Shown piece after piece: positions 1 through 7,738 of a stretch of 42,414 bases of DNA. The stretch covers positions 1 to 42,414 of the forward strand of contig JBJEKU010000080.1 of NCBI GenBank assembly GCA_051878795.1, given 5' to 3'. Under the pieces are notes generated by a model. It worked only from the letters and a program-made list of their open reading frames with translations, was not told the origin of the DNA and ran no database searches. Both the position numbers and the translations under genes were made by a program. The first letter of the stretch is position 1. Each line of letters starts with the position of its first letter. Origin of the DNA: W1P20-047 sp051878795 (GTDB taxonomy: Bacteria; Actinomycetota; Coriobacteriia; Coriobacteriales; Eggerthellaceae).

Positions 1-46
1 CGGCATGATCGCAATCAACTGGTAGGTGCGACCCCCGTCAAGTTAA

Positions 47-65
47 CGCCGTCCGGGCGGTTTTC
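47..65 (+). terminator. Probable intrinsic terminator of a gene upstream of the window
   Basis: A 4-bp GC stem (CGCC/GGCG, 5-base loop) is followed by GTTTTC. It is short, but it lies where a terminator of a preceding plus-strand gene would be expected. No gene end is visible in bases 1-46. Confidence 0.4.
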
Positions 66-83
66 TATTCGGGGCTCTAAACG

Positions 84-92
84 TGTTATCGT
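84..92 (+). promoter_or_regulatory. Possible extended -10 promoter of the LCP gene
   Basis: TGTTATCGT fits a TGn extended -10 box (hexamer TATCGT, 4 of 6 consensus bases). It would give a leader of about 33 bases before the ATG at 132. No -35 element is recognisable. It is listed because the same TGn design recurs at better sites in this window. Confidence 0.25.
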
Positions 93-131
93 GTTCTCCG
101 TACGGATATCCGATCCCTCGAGGAGGGGAAT

Positions 132-1106
132 ATGACCAAAATGAAGAAGCTGCTTGCCTGGGTGCTCTGCCTGTCGGCCCTCTGCTTCGCCCTGGCGGGC
201 TGCTCCAACAGCGCGCCGGCAGCGGAAGAGGAAGAGCTTCCCGAAGCGGAAGAGCCCACGGTAGAAATCCAGAAGGAAACCGAGCCCTTCTACGTGCTGG
301 TGGTGGGCAACGACTCCCGAACGGGAACCGTAGACATCAGCAAGACGATGTTCGCTGACGGCCTGGGCCGTTCCGACACCATCATGCTGGTACGCGTCGA
401 TCCTGCCACCTACGACATCTGCATCATCACCATCCCGCGCGACACCGCCGCGGACGTGAACGGCCAGACCCAGAAGATCAACGACGCATACCGTCAGGGT
501 GGCATCTCCGCGCTTGCGGATCAGGTGACCCAGCTCACCGGTGTGACCCCTAAGTATTATCTCGATCTGGGCTTTGTCACCTTCGAGGATTTCATCGATG
601 CCTGCGGTGGCGTTGATGTGAATGTTCCCGTCGCCGTGACTTTGCAGGACATCGTTGCCGGCGGCGATGAGATCACCGTTGGCACGGGAGAGCAGACACT
701 CGATGGGGTGCAGGCGCTCGTGTTCACCCGCGCACGCCATGAGTACGGCGACAACGTGGATGCTTGCCGTCAGATCCAGGACCGCCAGGTGGTGGAAAGC
801 CTGATCAACAAGGTACTGTCCGATTCCGATAACACCTCCACCTACACCAAGGCGCTTACCGAATTCGCCGATACCGATTGGGATTCTGCGAGCATGGCTG
901 CATTGGTCGAGGATTTCGTGGCGCATTCCGACCAGGTGGTCATCCGTTCCGGCACGGGTCCCTATGCCGGCGACATCGATCCTTCTGTCGACATGTGGCT
1001 TGCATACCGCGATGAAGCCACTTGGGCTTCCGTGATCGAGGCTGCCGAAAACGGCGGCGACCTGAATGCGGTCGTCCCCCTGCCCGAGGTGTATCCCGCG
1101 GCATAG
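132..1106 (+). CDS. LytR-CpsA-Psr (LCP) family lipoprotein, glycopolymer transferase
   Basis: LCP proteins move lipid-linked anionic glycopolymers from undecaprenyl phosphate onto peptidoglycan outside the membrane. This 324-residue protein shows the family signatures in order: R80/D82, the IPRDT motif (R103, D104), K115-x-N117, the GG-V-D strand near 159-162, and the LDG..ALVFTR.R block (R200, R202). Instead of the usual transmembrane anchor it has a lipoprotein signal peptide with lipobox LAGC and C24 as the lipidated residue, followed by an acidic linker (residues 32-50). The ATG at 132 is preceded by an excellent GAGGAGGGG site. It stands alone, with a terminator on each side, but faces a glycosyltransferase cluster. 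This fits a role in attaching the polymer made there, which is an inference. Which polymer it transfers cannot be read from the sequence. Confidence 0.9.
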   Translation: MTKMKKLLAWVLCLSALCFALAGCSNSAPAAEEEELPEAEEPTVEIQKETEPFYVLVVGNDSRTGTVDISKTMFADGLGRSDTIMLVRVDPATYDICIITIPRDTAADVNGQTQKINDAYRQGGISALADQVTQLTGVTPKYYLDLGFVTFEDFIDACGGVDVNVPVAVTLQDIVAGGDEITVGTGEQTLDGVQALVFTRARHEYGDNVDACRQIQDRQVVESLINKVLSDSDNTSTYTKALTEFADTDWDSASMAALVEDFVAHSDQVVIRSGTGPYAGDIDPSVDMWLAYRDEATWASVIEAAENGGDLNAVVPLPEVYPAA

Positions 1107-1138
1107 CGGCTGCATTCCATAACAGAGCATCGAATACG

Positions 1139-1166
1139 AAGCGGACCCCCTGGGGGTCCGCTTTCC
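1139..1166. terminator. Bidirectional intrinsic terminator between convergent genes
   Basis: A near-perfect hairpin (GCGGACCCC/GGGGTCCGC, 3-base loop) is flanked by AA on the left and TTT on the right. It lies between the convergent LCP gene and the minus-strand glycosyltransferase, so it can serve both. Confidence 0.85.
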
Positions 1167-1284
1167 TATATGGGCATTCGGCAGGCTGGTATCCTTCCGG
1201 CTTCCGGCCTTTTTCGTGTGCAGCCGGGGGTGCGATTCGGCGGCGTGCCGGAGGCTCGCCCGATACGGGCCGGGTGCAAGGGCG

Positions 1285-2421
1285 TTATCTTCCCTCGAAG
1301 GCGGCTTCCACTTTCTGGGCGGTCTTCTTCCAGGTGAACAGCTCTTCGGTGCGTTGCCGTGCGTTCTCGCCGATGGTACGGCACAGGCCGCGGTCGTTTG
1401 CCAGTTCTCGTATCGTCTGGGCGATCACCTGGGGATCTGCAGAGGGGATGACCCGGCCGTATTCGGGGGAGGGGACCAGCTCGTCGACGCCTCCCACATC
1501 GGTGGTGATAAGGGCCAGGCTGCAGCTCGCCGCTTCCAGCAGGGAGGTGGAGAAGCCTTCCGAACGGGTGGGCATGCAGAAGGCATCGCACTGCAGAAGG
1601 AGTGCTGCCACATCTTCGGGGCTCAGTGGGCCCAAAAGGTGAAGGTTGGGCGACTTGTCGGATTCCAACTGGTCGCGGAGCACCCCGTCGCCGGCAAGCA
1701 GCATGTGCACCTTGCTGCCATCCAGCAAGCGCGCTGCTTCTGCCAGCTGCGCCACGCCCTTTTCGGGAGCAAGCCTTCCGGTGAATGCCACGAGGAAGGT
1801 GTCGCCGTCAAGGCCCAGCTGGGCCCTGAAATCGCGTTGCGAGGCGGACCCGCGGAATGCGCGCGCATCGATTGAGTTGTTCAGCACCCCTTCTCCCTCG
1901 ATCCCGAAATGCCTGACCCAGGCGAGGGATTTCGCCGACACGCAGAAGCAGCGGAAGGGGCGCCGCTTTGCAAGGAAGGTCATGGCGTGCTCGACGGCTT
2001 GGATGGCGATGTCGGCAAGGGGACTGCCGACGGTAAGGTGCGCCGAACCATGGTCGATCAGGATGGGTGTGCGGCCCAGTTCGTGGGCGAAGCGGATTCC
2101 CAGGAGGGAAAGCGGGTAGAAGCGCGTGTTCACGATCACCCGGTCGATGCCCGACTTGCGCAGCTCTTTCCAGACCCCTGCCGCCTGCGTCCCTTTCCAG
2201 GTGATGGGGAAGCGCCCTCCCATCGCATTTGCGCAGGGCAGCCTGAAGATACGCACCCTGCCTTCGTGCTCGCGTTCGGGTGCGCCGTCGGTGTTGTTGG
2301 TGACGATGATCACATCGTTTCCCAATGCGGCAAGCTCTCGGGCGAGGTTGCCCGTGTATTTTTCCACTCCTCCCATGTGGGGGAAGTAGAGTGCGGAGAA
2401 TATGCAATAGGTGTTATTCAT
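1285..2421 (-). CDS. Family 4 glycosyltransferase
   Basis: This is a 378-residue GT-B fold glycosyltransferase of the GT4 family, cytoplasmic or membrane-associated, transferring a sugar from a nucleotide donor to a growing lipid-linked glycan. It shows the N-terminal acceptor domain with the Gly-rich loop (HMGGVEKY, 15-22), the GRLAPEKG motif (215-222) typical of GT4 donor domains, and the E-x7-E motif (E288/E296) with EGFSTSLLE. Donor and acceptor are not predictable. It is divergent from the GT2 gene across only about 93 bases. No Shine-Dalgarno sequence precedes the ATG at 2421. Instead an extended -10 box ends 6 bases before it, which would make the mRNA leaderless. The length is usual for the family. 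Confidence 0.88.
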   Translation of the reverse strand: MNNTYCIFSALYFPHMGGVEKYTGNLARELAALGNDVIIVTNNTDGAPEREHEGRVRIFRLPCANAMGGRFPITWKGTQAAGVWKELRKSGIDRVIVNTRFYPLSLLGIRFAHELGRTPILIDHGSAHLTVGSPLADIAIQAVEHAMTFLAKRRPFRCFCVSAKSLAWVRHFGIEGEGVLNNSIDARAFRGSASQRDFRAQLGLDGDTFLVAFTGRLAPEKGVAQLAEAARLLDGSKVHMLLAGDGVLRDQLESDKSPNLHLLGPLSPEDVAALLLQCDAFCMPTRSEGFSTSLLEAASCSLALITTDVGGVDELVPSPEYGRVIPSADPQVIAQTIRELANDRGLCRTIGENARQRTEELFTWKKTAQKVEAAFEGR

Positions 2422-2427
2422 GGTGCG

Positions 2428-2436
2428 AGTATATCA
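2428..2436 (-). promoter_or_regulatory. Extended -10 promoter of the minus-strand GT4 gene (leaderless start)
   Basis: On the minus strand this reads TGATATACT, that is TGn plus TATACT. The last T is 6 bases from the A of the start codon at 2421, so transcription should begin at or next to the ATG. No -35 hexamer is recognisable. It sits back to back with the plus-strand box at 2440-2448. Confidence 0.6.
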
Positions 2437-2439
2437 AAC

Positions 2440-2448
2440 TGATAGAAT
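2440..2448 (+). promoter_or_regulatory. Extended -10 promoter of the GT2-DUF2304-LicD unit
   Basis: TGATAGAAT is TGn followed by TAGAAT (5 of 6 consensus). It would give a leader of roughly 60 bases to the ATG at 2515. It lies 3 bases from the divergent promoter, so the two units probably compete for or share polymerase binding. Confidence 0.55.
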
Positions 2449-2514
2449 AGCCCGATACGGCCGCGGCCCTGCCGCAGGCCCGTGCTCAATCGGAAAAGGG
2501 AACGGACGGGGTAC

Positions 2515-3210
2515 ATGCAGAGCAAGATTCTCGCGATCATCCCTGCGTATAACGAGCAGGAGAACATCGTGAGCACGATCGAGGACCTGCGCAAGAATGC
2601 GCCGTGGGTCGATTATGTGATCGTCAACGATGGCTCCAAGGATCGCACCGAGGCTATTTGCAGGGAACGTGGATACAACATCATCTCCCTGCCGGCGAAC
2701 CTGGGCCTTGCCGGCGCTTTCCAGACCGGCATGAAGTATGCCTTGCGCCATCAGTACGAATACGCCTTGCAGTTCGATGCGGACGGCCAGCATTCGGCCG
2801 CCTTCATCGGCGATATGCTCGAAGCAGCGCAGAAACACGACTGGGAAGTGGTGATCGGATCGCGCTTCGCGGCGACGAAGAAGCCGCTTTCCCCCCGTAT
2901 GGCGGGATCGCGCCTGATCACCGCCATGATACGCCTGACCACGGGCAAGAAGATCCAGGACCCCACTTCCGGCATGAGGCTGTTCGGAAAGCGCATGATC
3001 CCCATCTTCGCCGAAGAACTGGACTACGGCCCGGAGCCCGATACCATCTCGCTTCTCATGCGCAAGGGAGTGCGTGTGGGTGAAGTGCAGGTGGAAATGC
3101 GCGAGCGCGTTGCAGGCGAAAGCTATCTGAACTTCACCAAATCGGTTTCCTACATGCTCCGCACGAGCATCTCCATCCTGCTTGTTCAATGGTTCAGGAG
3201 GCGCAGGTAA
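2515..3210 (+). CDS. Family 2 glycosyltransferase (DPM1/DolP-mannosyltransferase-like)
   Basis: This is a 231-residue GT-A glycosyltransferase. Visible motifs are the N-terminal IIPAYNEQENI, NDGSKDRT, the DxD-type metal site in FDADGQH, and DPTSGMRLF. This subfamily usually transfers a sugar from a nucleotide donor to a polyprenyl phosphate, and such proteins are often paired with a small membrane partner; the next gene, DUF2304, fits that. I chose the ATG at 2515 rather than the GTG at 2482, because the extra 11 residues are basic and unlike the family and because GGACGGGG lies just before 2515. The next gene starts immediately after its stop. No C-terminal membrane segment is present, so membrane tethering would depend on the partner. 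Confidence 0.85.
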   Translation: MQSKILAIIPAYNEQENIVSTIEDLRKNAPWVDYVIVNDGSKDRTEAICRERGYNIISLPANLGLAGAFQTGMKYALRHQYEYALQFDADGQHSAAFIGDMLEAAQKHDWEVVIGSRFAATKKPLSPRMAGSRLITAMIRLTTGKKIQDPTSGMRLFGKRMIPIFAEELDYGPEPDTISLLMRKGVRVGEVQVEMRERVAGESYLNFTKSVSYMLRTSISILLVQWFRRRR

Positions 3211-3570
3211 ATGAGCATTCTCTTTAGAATCCTTCTGATCGCGGGAGCGTTGCTCTCCTTCGCATTCATCCTCACGAAGATCCGCAAGTCCGAAATCAGG
3301 ATCGCCGATAGCACCTTCTGGTTCCTGTTTGCATTGGGTGTCGTGATTCTTGCGGTGTTTCCCCAGGTGACTTATTCGCTTTGTGCGCTTCTGAACATCG
3401 AATCGCCTGTGAATTTCGTCTATCTCGTGATCATCGCCATCTTAGTCGTGCGTCATTTCATGACGACGGTGGAAATTGCGCACCTGAGAAGTAGGCTGAC
3501 TTCCCTTGTGCAAGAGGAGGGGCTTGATCACCATGAGCGCGAACGTGGAAATAATGAAAGGTGGGAATAA
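3211..3570 (+). CDS. DUF2304 small membrane protein
   Basis: This 119-residue protein has hydrophobic segments at about 2-20, 32-52 and 66-84, followed by a charged tail that looks cytoplasmic. The pattern matches DUF2304 proteins, which are commonly encoded next to DPM1-like GT2 enzymes; their function is not established, and a scaffolding or lipid-sugar handling role is inferred. The start codon directly follows the GT2 stop, with CAGGAGG inside the GT2 end as ribosome site, so the two are translationally linked. The base composition is clearly lower in GC (around 50% in lines I counted) than the surrounding region. Confidence 0.75.
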   Translation: MSILFRILLIAGALLSFAFILTKIRKSEIRIADSTFWFLFALGVVILAVFPQVTYSLCALLNIESPVNFVYLVIIAILVVRHFMTTVEIAHLRSRLTSLVQEEGLDHHERERGNNERWE

Positions 3571-3573
3571 TCC

Positions 3574-4416
3574 ATGCGATATGAGCCTTCAACATTGGAC
3601 AAGCTCCAACGGGAACTGCTCGATATCCTGAGCGATATCGATGCCGTTTGCAGGGAGTATGGTATCACTTATTGGCTTGATAGCGGCACCGCGCTGGGGG
3701 CAAGACGCCATGGGGGTTTCATCCCTTGGGATGATGATATTGATTTGGGGATGCTGCGCGAAGATCATGAGCGATTCTTGGAGCTTGCGCCTACGGCCTT
3801 AGGTGAAGGATATGTTGTGTCGAATCCCCGCAGTAACGGATGTCAGGCACCGTTATTCACAAAGGTCTGGAAAAAAGGGACCGTATTCGCCACGGATGAG
3901 ACTGACGACGCCGGCTTCCCCCAGGGTATCTTTGTGGACATCTTTCCCTATGATGTGCTTTCTGTCGATTCTGCCATTGCGGCAAAGCAGATGTCTGCGT
4001 GCAGGAAGCATCAGCTCTCTGCTTATTTATTGCATTCGGGCAATGTGAAGGTTCCTCATAAAGGTGTTCTTGGCGCTTTCGAGAAGTTGGCGGGTCATAT
4101 GGGGCATCTTGCCTGCAAGCTAACGAATTCCCACGATAAAATCGTTGAGGCGTTTCTGCGCGATGCATACTTAGGAGTGGAAAATCCGGGGGACAATTAC
4201 ATGTGCTCAGCGTATACCAACATGGGTGTATTTCCAGTAGACGTTTTGGTTTCGCCCGTCGAGGTGTTTTTCGAGGGAAGGCGCTTTTTTGCGCCAGCGC
4301 AAATCGAGCGTTATCTTGAGATCGCCTATGGGGATTGGGGAACATTGCCTCCTTCGGACAAACGTGTGAACCACGCGCCAAAAAGACTTGTTTTCCCAGA
4401 TGGCGAGCGGTGTTGA
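3574..4416 (+). CDS. LicD family phosphotransferase
   Basis: LicD proteins transfer phosphocholine from CDP-choline, or a related phospho-alcohol, to surface glycans; they belong to the nucleotidyltransferase superfamily. This 280-residue protein carries the family signature at 35-60: LDSGTALGARRHGGFIPWDDDIDLGM in outline, with acidic metal ligands D53-D55 and D57. The length is typical. AGGTGGG precedes the ATG at 3574 and the gene follows DUF2304 after 3 bases. The GC content is about 45-53% in the lines I counted, with AT-ending codons such as TTA and TTT, unlike the adjacent genes, which suggests recent acquisition together with DUF2304. The donor could be CDP-choline, CDP-glycerol or CDP-ribitol; the sequence does not decide. 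Confidence 0.88.
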   Translation: MRYEPSTLDKLQRELLDILSDIDAVCREYGITYWLDSGTALGARRHGGFIPWDDDIDLGMLREDHERFLELAPTALGEGYVVSNPRSNGCQAPLFTKVWKKGTVFATDETDDAGFPQGIFVDIFPYDVLSVDSAIAAKQMSACRKHQLSAYLLHSGNVKVPHKGVLGAFEKLAGHMGHLACKLTNSHDKIVEAFLRDAYLGVENPGDNYMCSAYTNMGVFPVDVLVSPVEVFFEGRRFFAPAQIERYLEIAYGDWGTLPPSDKRVNHAPKRLVFPDGERC

Positions 4417-4478
4417 TCTCTGAGCTCGATTTTTGAAGGCGCATACCTTGGATGCATATTATCTGTAGCCGCTTGCAT

Positions 4479-4508
4479 AGCCCCCGCAACTGTGCGGGGG
4501 CTTGCTTA
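4479..4508 (+). terminator. Intrinsic terminator after licD
   Basis: A 10-12 bp hairpin (AGCCCCCGCA/TGCGGGGGCT, 4-base loop) is followed by a weak T-rich stretch (TGCTTAT). The tail overlaps the -10 region of the next gene, so termination and initiation are packed into about 40 bases. Confidence 0.75.
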
Positions 4509-4512
4509 TAAT
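4503..4512 (+). promoter_or_regulatory. -10 promoter for the second GT4 gene (leaderless start)
   Basis: A perfect TATAAT (4507-4512) is preceded by TG at 4503-4504 (TGnn rather than TGn spacing). The ATG at 4520 begins 8 bases after the last T and has no Shine-Dalgarno sequence, so the transcript should start at or within a base of the start codon. No good -35 is visible. Confidence 0.65.
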
Positions 4513-4519
4513 TGGCGCC

Positions 4520-5782
4520 ATGGAACAGAACGTAGATATGCAGCGCGCTAACGTGCGCGAGGCGGCAAAGCGCATCGCCGTGGTGACCCTCGGTGTCAAG
4601 CTCGCCGACGAAGTGCGCGGTTACACGCGATTCCGCAAGATCGCCCAGCTCCTAGTCGAGGCGGGCTTCGAGGTCGACCTTATCACCAGCAGCTTTCAGC
4701 ATTGGGACAAGGCCCATCGCGATGTGACGCGCGAGGTGTATTCCCAGCTGCCTTACCGCGTGGTTTTCATTGACGAGCCCGGTTATTCCCGCAATCTGGA
4801 TTTGAAGCGCATTGCGAGCCATCGCATTGCCTCGAAGAACCTCGATGCGCATTTCCAGGCGAACCGTGGAAGGTATTCCCTGATCTATTCCGAGATCCCT
4901 CCCAACGACATGGCCCTGTGCTGTGCGCGTTTCGCGAAGGCGGAGGGAATCCCTTACGTGGCCGACATCAACGACCTGTGGCCCGAGGCAATGAGGATGG
5001 CGGTCGATATCCCCGTATTGAGCGACATTGCGTTCTATCCCTTCGCGCGGGACGCGAAGAAGGTGTACAGGCTGCTCGATGCGGCGGTGGGGACGTCTGA
5101 CGAATATGCGGCTCGGCCGGGTCTGGACAGGAGCGAGCCGTATCGCCATATCACGGTGTATGTAGGCAACGACCTGGCTGCCTTCGACGAAGGCGCCGCC
5201 CGGTTCGCCGAAGAGATCTGCAAGCCCGAAGGCGAATTCTGGGTCGTGTACGCGGGAACCCTGGGGAAAAGCTACGACATCGAAACCTTGGTGCGCGCTG
5301 CGAATGCCCTGAAGGGGGATTGCCCCGGTCTGCGCGTGAAGATCCTGGGCGATGGTCCCGACAGGGAGTCGCTCGAGGACATTGCGCATAGCCTCGAAGC
5401 GCCGGTGGATTTCCTGGGCTACCAGGATTACGGCCACATGGCAGCCTGGTTGTGCAGATCGGATTTTACCGTGAACTCCCTGGTCAAGCAGGCGCCGCAG
5501 TCCATCGTGACGAAGATCGGCGACTACCTTGCGAGCGGTCATCCCATGATCAACACCGGTTCCTCTCCGGAAATGCGGGCTAAGGTGGAAGCGGGCGGAT
5601 TCGGCGTGAACGTCGAAGCGGAGGATGTCGCATTGCTCGCAGGCGCCATCAAGGCGTTGCTGGAACAACCCGATGCCTGCTCTGCGATGGGAAAGCGGGC
5701 AAGAAGCCTTGCCGAGTCGCAATTCGATCAGGATGTCGCATATCAAGAGATAGTGAAATTGGTTCAGTCGCTCGCCCGATAG
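4520..5782 (+). CDS. Family 4 glycosyltransferase (WbuB-like)
   Basis: This 420-residue glycosyltransferase has two Rossmann domains. The N-terminal half carries IYSEIPPNDMAL and the ADINDLWPEAM segment seen in WbuB/GT4-type enzymes; the C-terminal donor domain has YAGTLGKSYDIETL, KILGDGPDRE and the late YLASGHPMI region, where the second Glu of the usual E-x7-E is poorly matched. It probably adds one sugar to the lipid-linked polymer repeat. I start it at the ATG at 4520, since the in-frame TTG at 4502 lies inside the terminator tail and the -10 box. It leads an apparent unit with the aminotransferase (39 bases downstream) and the sugar transferase. Confidence 0.8.
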   Translation: MEQNVDMQRANVREAAKRIAVVTLGVKLADEVRGYTRFRKIAQLLVEAGFEVDLITSSFQHWDKAHRDVTREVYSQLPYRVVFIDEPGYSRNLDLKRIASHRIASKNLDAHFQANRGRYSLIYSEIPPNDMALCCARFAKAEGIPYVADINDLWPEAMRMAVDIPVLSDIAFYPFARDAKKVYRLLDAAVGTSDEYAARPGLDRSEPYRHITVYVGNDLAAFDEGAARFAEEICKPEGEFWVVYAGTLGKSYDIETLVRAANALKGDCPGLRVKILGDGPDRESLEDIAHSLEAPVDFLGYQDYGHMAAWLCRSDFTVNSLVKQAPQSIVTKIGDYLASGHPMINTGSSPEMRAKVEAGGFGVNVEAEDVALLAGAIKALLEQPDACSAMGKRARSLAESQFDQDVAYQEIVKLVQSLAR

Positions 5783-5821
5783 GAGTAGAATCGACGGACT
5801 AGTTTCGTAAAAGAGGTAGAA

Positions 5822-7045
5822 ATGACCGGAACCGAATGCGCACAGCGAACCATCGCTTTCTCGCCTCCGGATATCACGGATGCTGAAGTGGCGGCGGTCG
5901 CGAGTGCCCTGAAAAGCGGCTGGATCACGACCGGCCCGCGTACAAAGGAGCTCGAAGAACGTCTTCGGGATGCATATTCGTGTGCCGGCGTGGCATGCCT
6001 TTCCTCTGCCACCGCAGCATTGGAGTGCGCCCTGCGCGTAATGGGCATCGGACCCGGCGACGAGGTCATCACCAGTGCATATACCTATACCGCGTCGGCG
6101 TCTGCGATCGTCCACGTGGGGGCGACCCCCGTCCTATGCGATTGTGCGAAGGATGCCTTCCAGATAGACATCGACGCCATCCCCTCTCTGATAACCCCGA
6201 AGACCAAGGCGGTCATCCCCGTCGATGTGGGCGGGCGCATGGTCGATTACGACCGCCTGTTTTCCGCAGTGGAATCGAAAAGGGACTTGTTCCGTCCAGC
6301 GACTCCTTTGCAGGAGGCGTTCGGAAGGGTGATGGTCCTCGCCGACGGCGCCCATGCGCTCGGTGCAAGCTACAAGGGCAGGCCGTGCGGTAGCGTGGCG
6401 GATTTCACGGCATTCAGCTTCCATGCCGTGAAGAACCTCACCACGGGCGAGGGCGGCGCGCTTGCGTGGAGCAAATGCGGTCTGGACGATCAGGAGGTCT
6501 ATCGCCAGCTCATGCTGCAGAGCCTCCACGGCCAGAGCAAGGACGCCTTCGCCAAATGCAAGGCGGGGTCTTGGGAATACGACATCGTCTTCCCAGGCTA
6601 CAAGTGCAACATGACCGATATCCAGGCGGCTTTGGGTTTGGCCCAGTTCGAGCGTTATCCCGCGCTGCTCGACCGCAGGCGCAAGATGATAGAGCGTTAC
6701 GCCGAGCTGCTGGAAGGCCATGGCGTTTCCATCATGCAGCATTTCGGCGATGACTTTGCCTCTTCAGGGCATCTGATGCTCACCCGCATCGAAGGTGACG
6801 ACGGAGATTTGCGCAATCGCGTGATCTGCCGCATGGCGGATGCGGGCGTGAGCTGCAATGTGCACTATAAGCCGCTGCCCATGTTCACCGCGTATCGCAA
6901 TATGGGATTCGACCCGTCCGACTTCCCCAATTCCTGCGCGCAGTTCGAAAACGAGCTCACCTTGCCCTTGCATACGCTGCTTTCCGATGAGGATATCGAC
7001 TATGTCTGCAGCTGTTATCTGGCCGCTTTGAGGGAATGCAGGTAG
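5822..7045 (+). CDS. DegT/DnrJ/EryC1/StrS family PLP aminotransferase
   Basis: These enzymes transaminate a keto nucleotide sugar to an amino sugar, using PLP. The 407-residue protein shows the fold type I features: SSATAALE phosphate loop near 61-68, D175 in LADGAHALGA (pairs with the PLP ring nitrogen), and the Schiff-base lysine K204 in FSFHAVKNLTTGEGG. GGTAGAA with AAGAGG precedes the ATG at 5822. It sits directly upstream of a PglC-like sugar transferase, so the product is probably an amino- or diamino-trideoxy UDP-sugar that serves as the first sugar of the polymer, as in PglE-PglC systems; this is an inference. The 4,6-dehydratase that would make the substrate is not in the window. A stretch of about 25 residues around 145-168 looks longer than in typical members. 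Confidence 0.88.
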   Translation: MTGTECAQRTIAFSPPDITDAEVAAVASALKSGWITTGPRTKELEERLRDAYSCAGVACLSSATAALECALRVMGIGPGDEVITSAYTYTASASAIVHVGATPVLCDCAKDAFQIDIDAIPSLITPKTKAVIPVDVGGRMVDYDRLFSAVESKRDLFRPATPLQEAFGRVMVLADGAHALGASYKGRPCGSVADFTAFSFHAVKNLTTGEGGALAWSKCGLDDQEVYRQLMLQSLHGQSKDAFAKCKAGSWEYDIVFPGYKCNMTDIQAALGLAQFERYPALLDRRRKMIERYAELLEGHGVSIMQHFGDDFASSGHLMLTRIEGDDGDLRNRVICRMADAGVSCNVHYKPLPMFTAYRNMGFDPSDFPNSCAQFENELTLPLHTLLSDEDIDYVCSCYLAALRECR

Positions 7046-7049
7046 GTTT

Positions 7050-7694
7050 ATGTACCAGCGTTTCGTGAAGCGCCTGCTCGATATCGTCATAGCGCTTTTG
7101 GCCATGCCCGTTTTGGGGATCCTCGTGGTGGTGCTGGGGACGATGATCCATCTGGAAGACAAGGGCCCCATCTTCTATAACGCCCCGCGTGTGGGGAAGG
7201 GCGGCCACGAGTTCACCATGTACAAATTCCGCAGCATGAAGGTGAACGCGCCCGATTTGGTCATGGAAGACGGCTCCACCTACAACGGCGCCGATGACCC
7301 GCGCCTGACGCGCATCGGGGCTTTCATGCGGCGTACCAGCCTGGATGAATTCCCCCAGTTCCTGAACGTGCTCAACGGAACCATGAGCGTCATCGGACCC
7401 AGGCCCGACCTGAAGCGCGAAACCGAGCTGTATCAGGGTGACGAAGGCGACAAACTGCTGGTGAAGCCCGGTATTACCGGATATGCCGTCGTCTATGGCG
7501 GCAGGAATGCATCCTCATGGCATGACAGGTTGAAGCTCGACGTGTGGTATGTGCGCAATATCTCCTTCGCTTTGGATGCGAAGGTGCTATTCAAGACCTT
7601 CAAGACGGTGTTTACCCAGGAAGGCGTCTATATCGAAAACGAAGCCGGGGCGGCTGCTGCGCGCGATGCCGCCGATTGCGGGCTTTCGGAATAA
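7050..7694 (+). CDS. Polyprenyl-phosphate sugar-1-phosphate transferase (PglC-like, small form)
   Basis: This is the initiating enzyme of surface glycan synthesis: it moves a sugar-1-phosphate from a UDP-sugar to undecaprenyl phosphate at the inner membrane face. It has 214 residues, the short monotopic form, with one membrane re-entrant helix at about 9-31 followed by KFRSMK (59-64), the catalytic Asp-Glu dyad D99-E100 in SLDEFPQ, and GPRPD (116-120). No WecX-like N-terminal extension is present. AGGTAGG precedes the ATG, which lies 4 bases after the aminotransferase stop. A hairpin terminator follows, so this gene probably ends the unit that starts at 4520. Confidence 0.92.
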   Translation: MYQRFVKRLLDIVIALLAMPVLGILVVVLGTMIHLEDKGPIFYNAPRVGKGGHEFTMYKFRSMKVNAPDLVMEDGSTYNGADDPRLTRIGAFMRRTSLDEFPQFLNVLNGTMSVIGPRPDLKRETELYQGDEGDKLLVKPGITGYAVVYGGRNASSWHDRLKLDVWYVRNISFALDAKVLFKTFKTVFTQEGVYIENEAGAAAARDAADCGLSE

Positions 7695-7711
7695 TCGGCA
7701 AGAACAATGCA

Positions 7712-7738
7712 GGCGGCGCCCAGAGGCGCCGTCTTTTC
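7712..7738 (+). terminator. Intrinsic terminator between the sugar transferase and glf
   Basis: A 7-bp GC-only stem (CGGCGCC/GGCGCCG, extendable to 9 bp with a wobble) with loop CAGA is followed by TCTTTTC. It ends 14 bases before the glf start codon, and the glf ribosome site begins within its tail. Confidence 0.75.

Noticed and set aside
2482..2514. GTG start giving 11 more residues on the GT2 glycosyltransferase
   Set aside because: The extra residues are not family-like, and a better-placed ATG with a purine-rich site follows at 2515.
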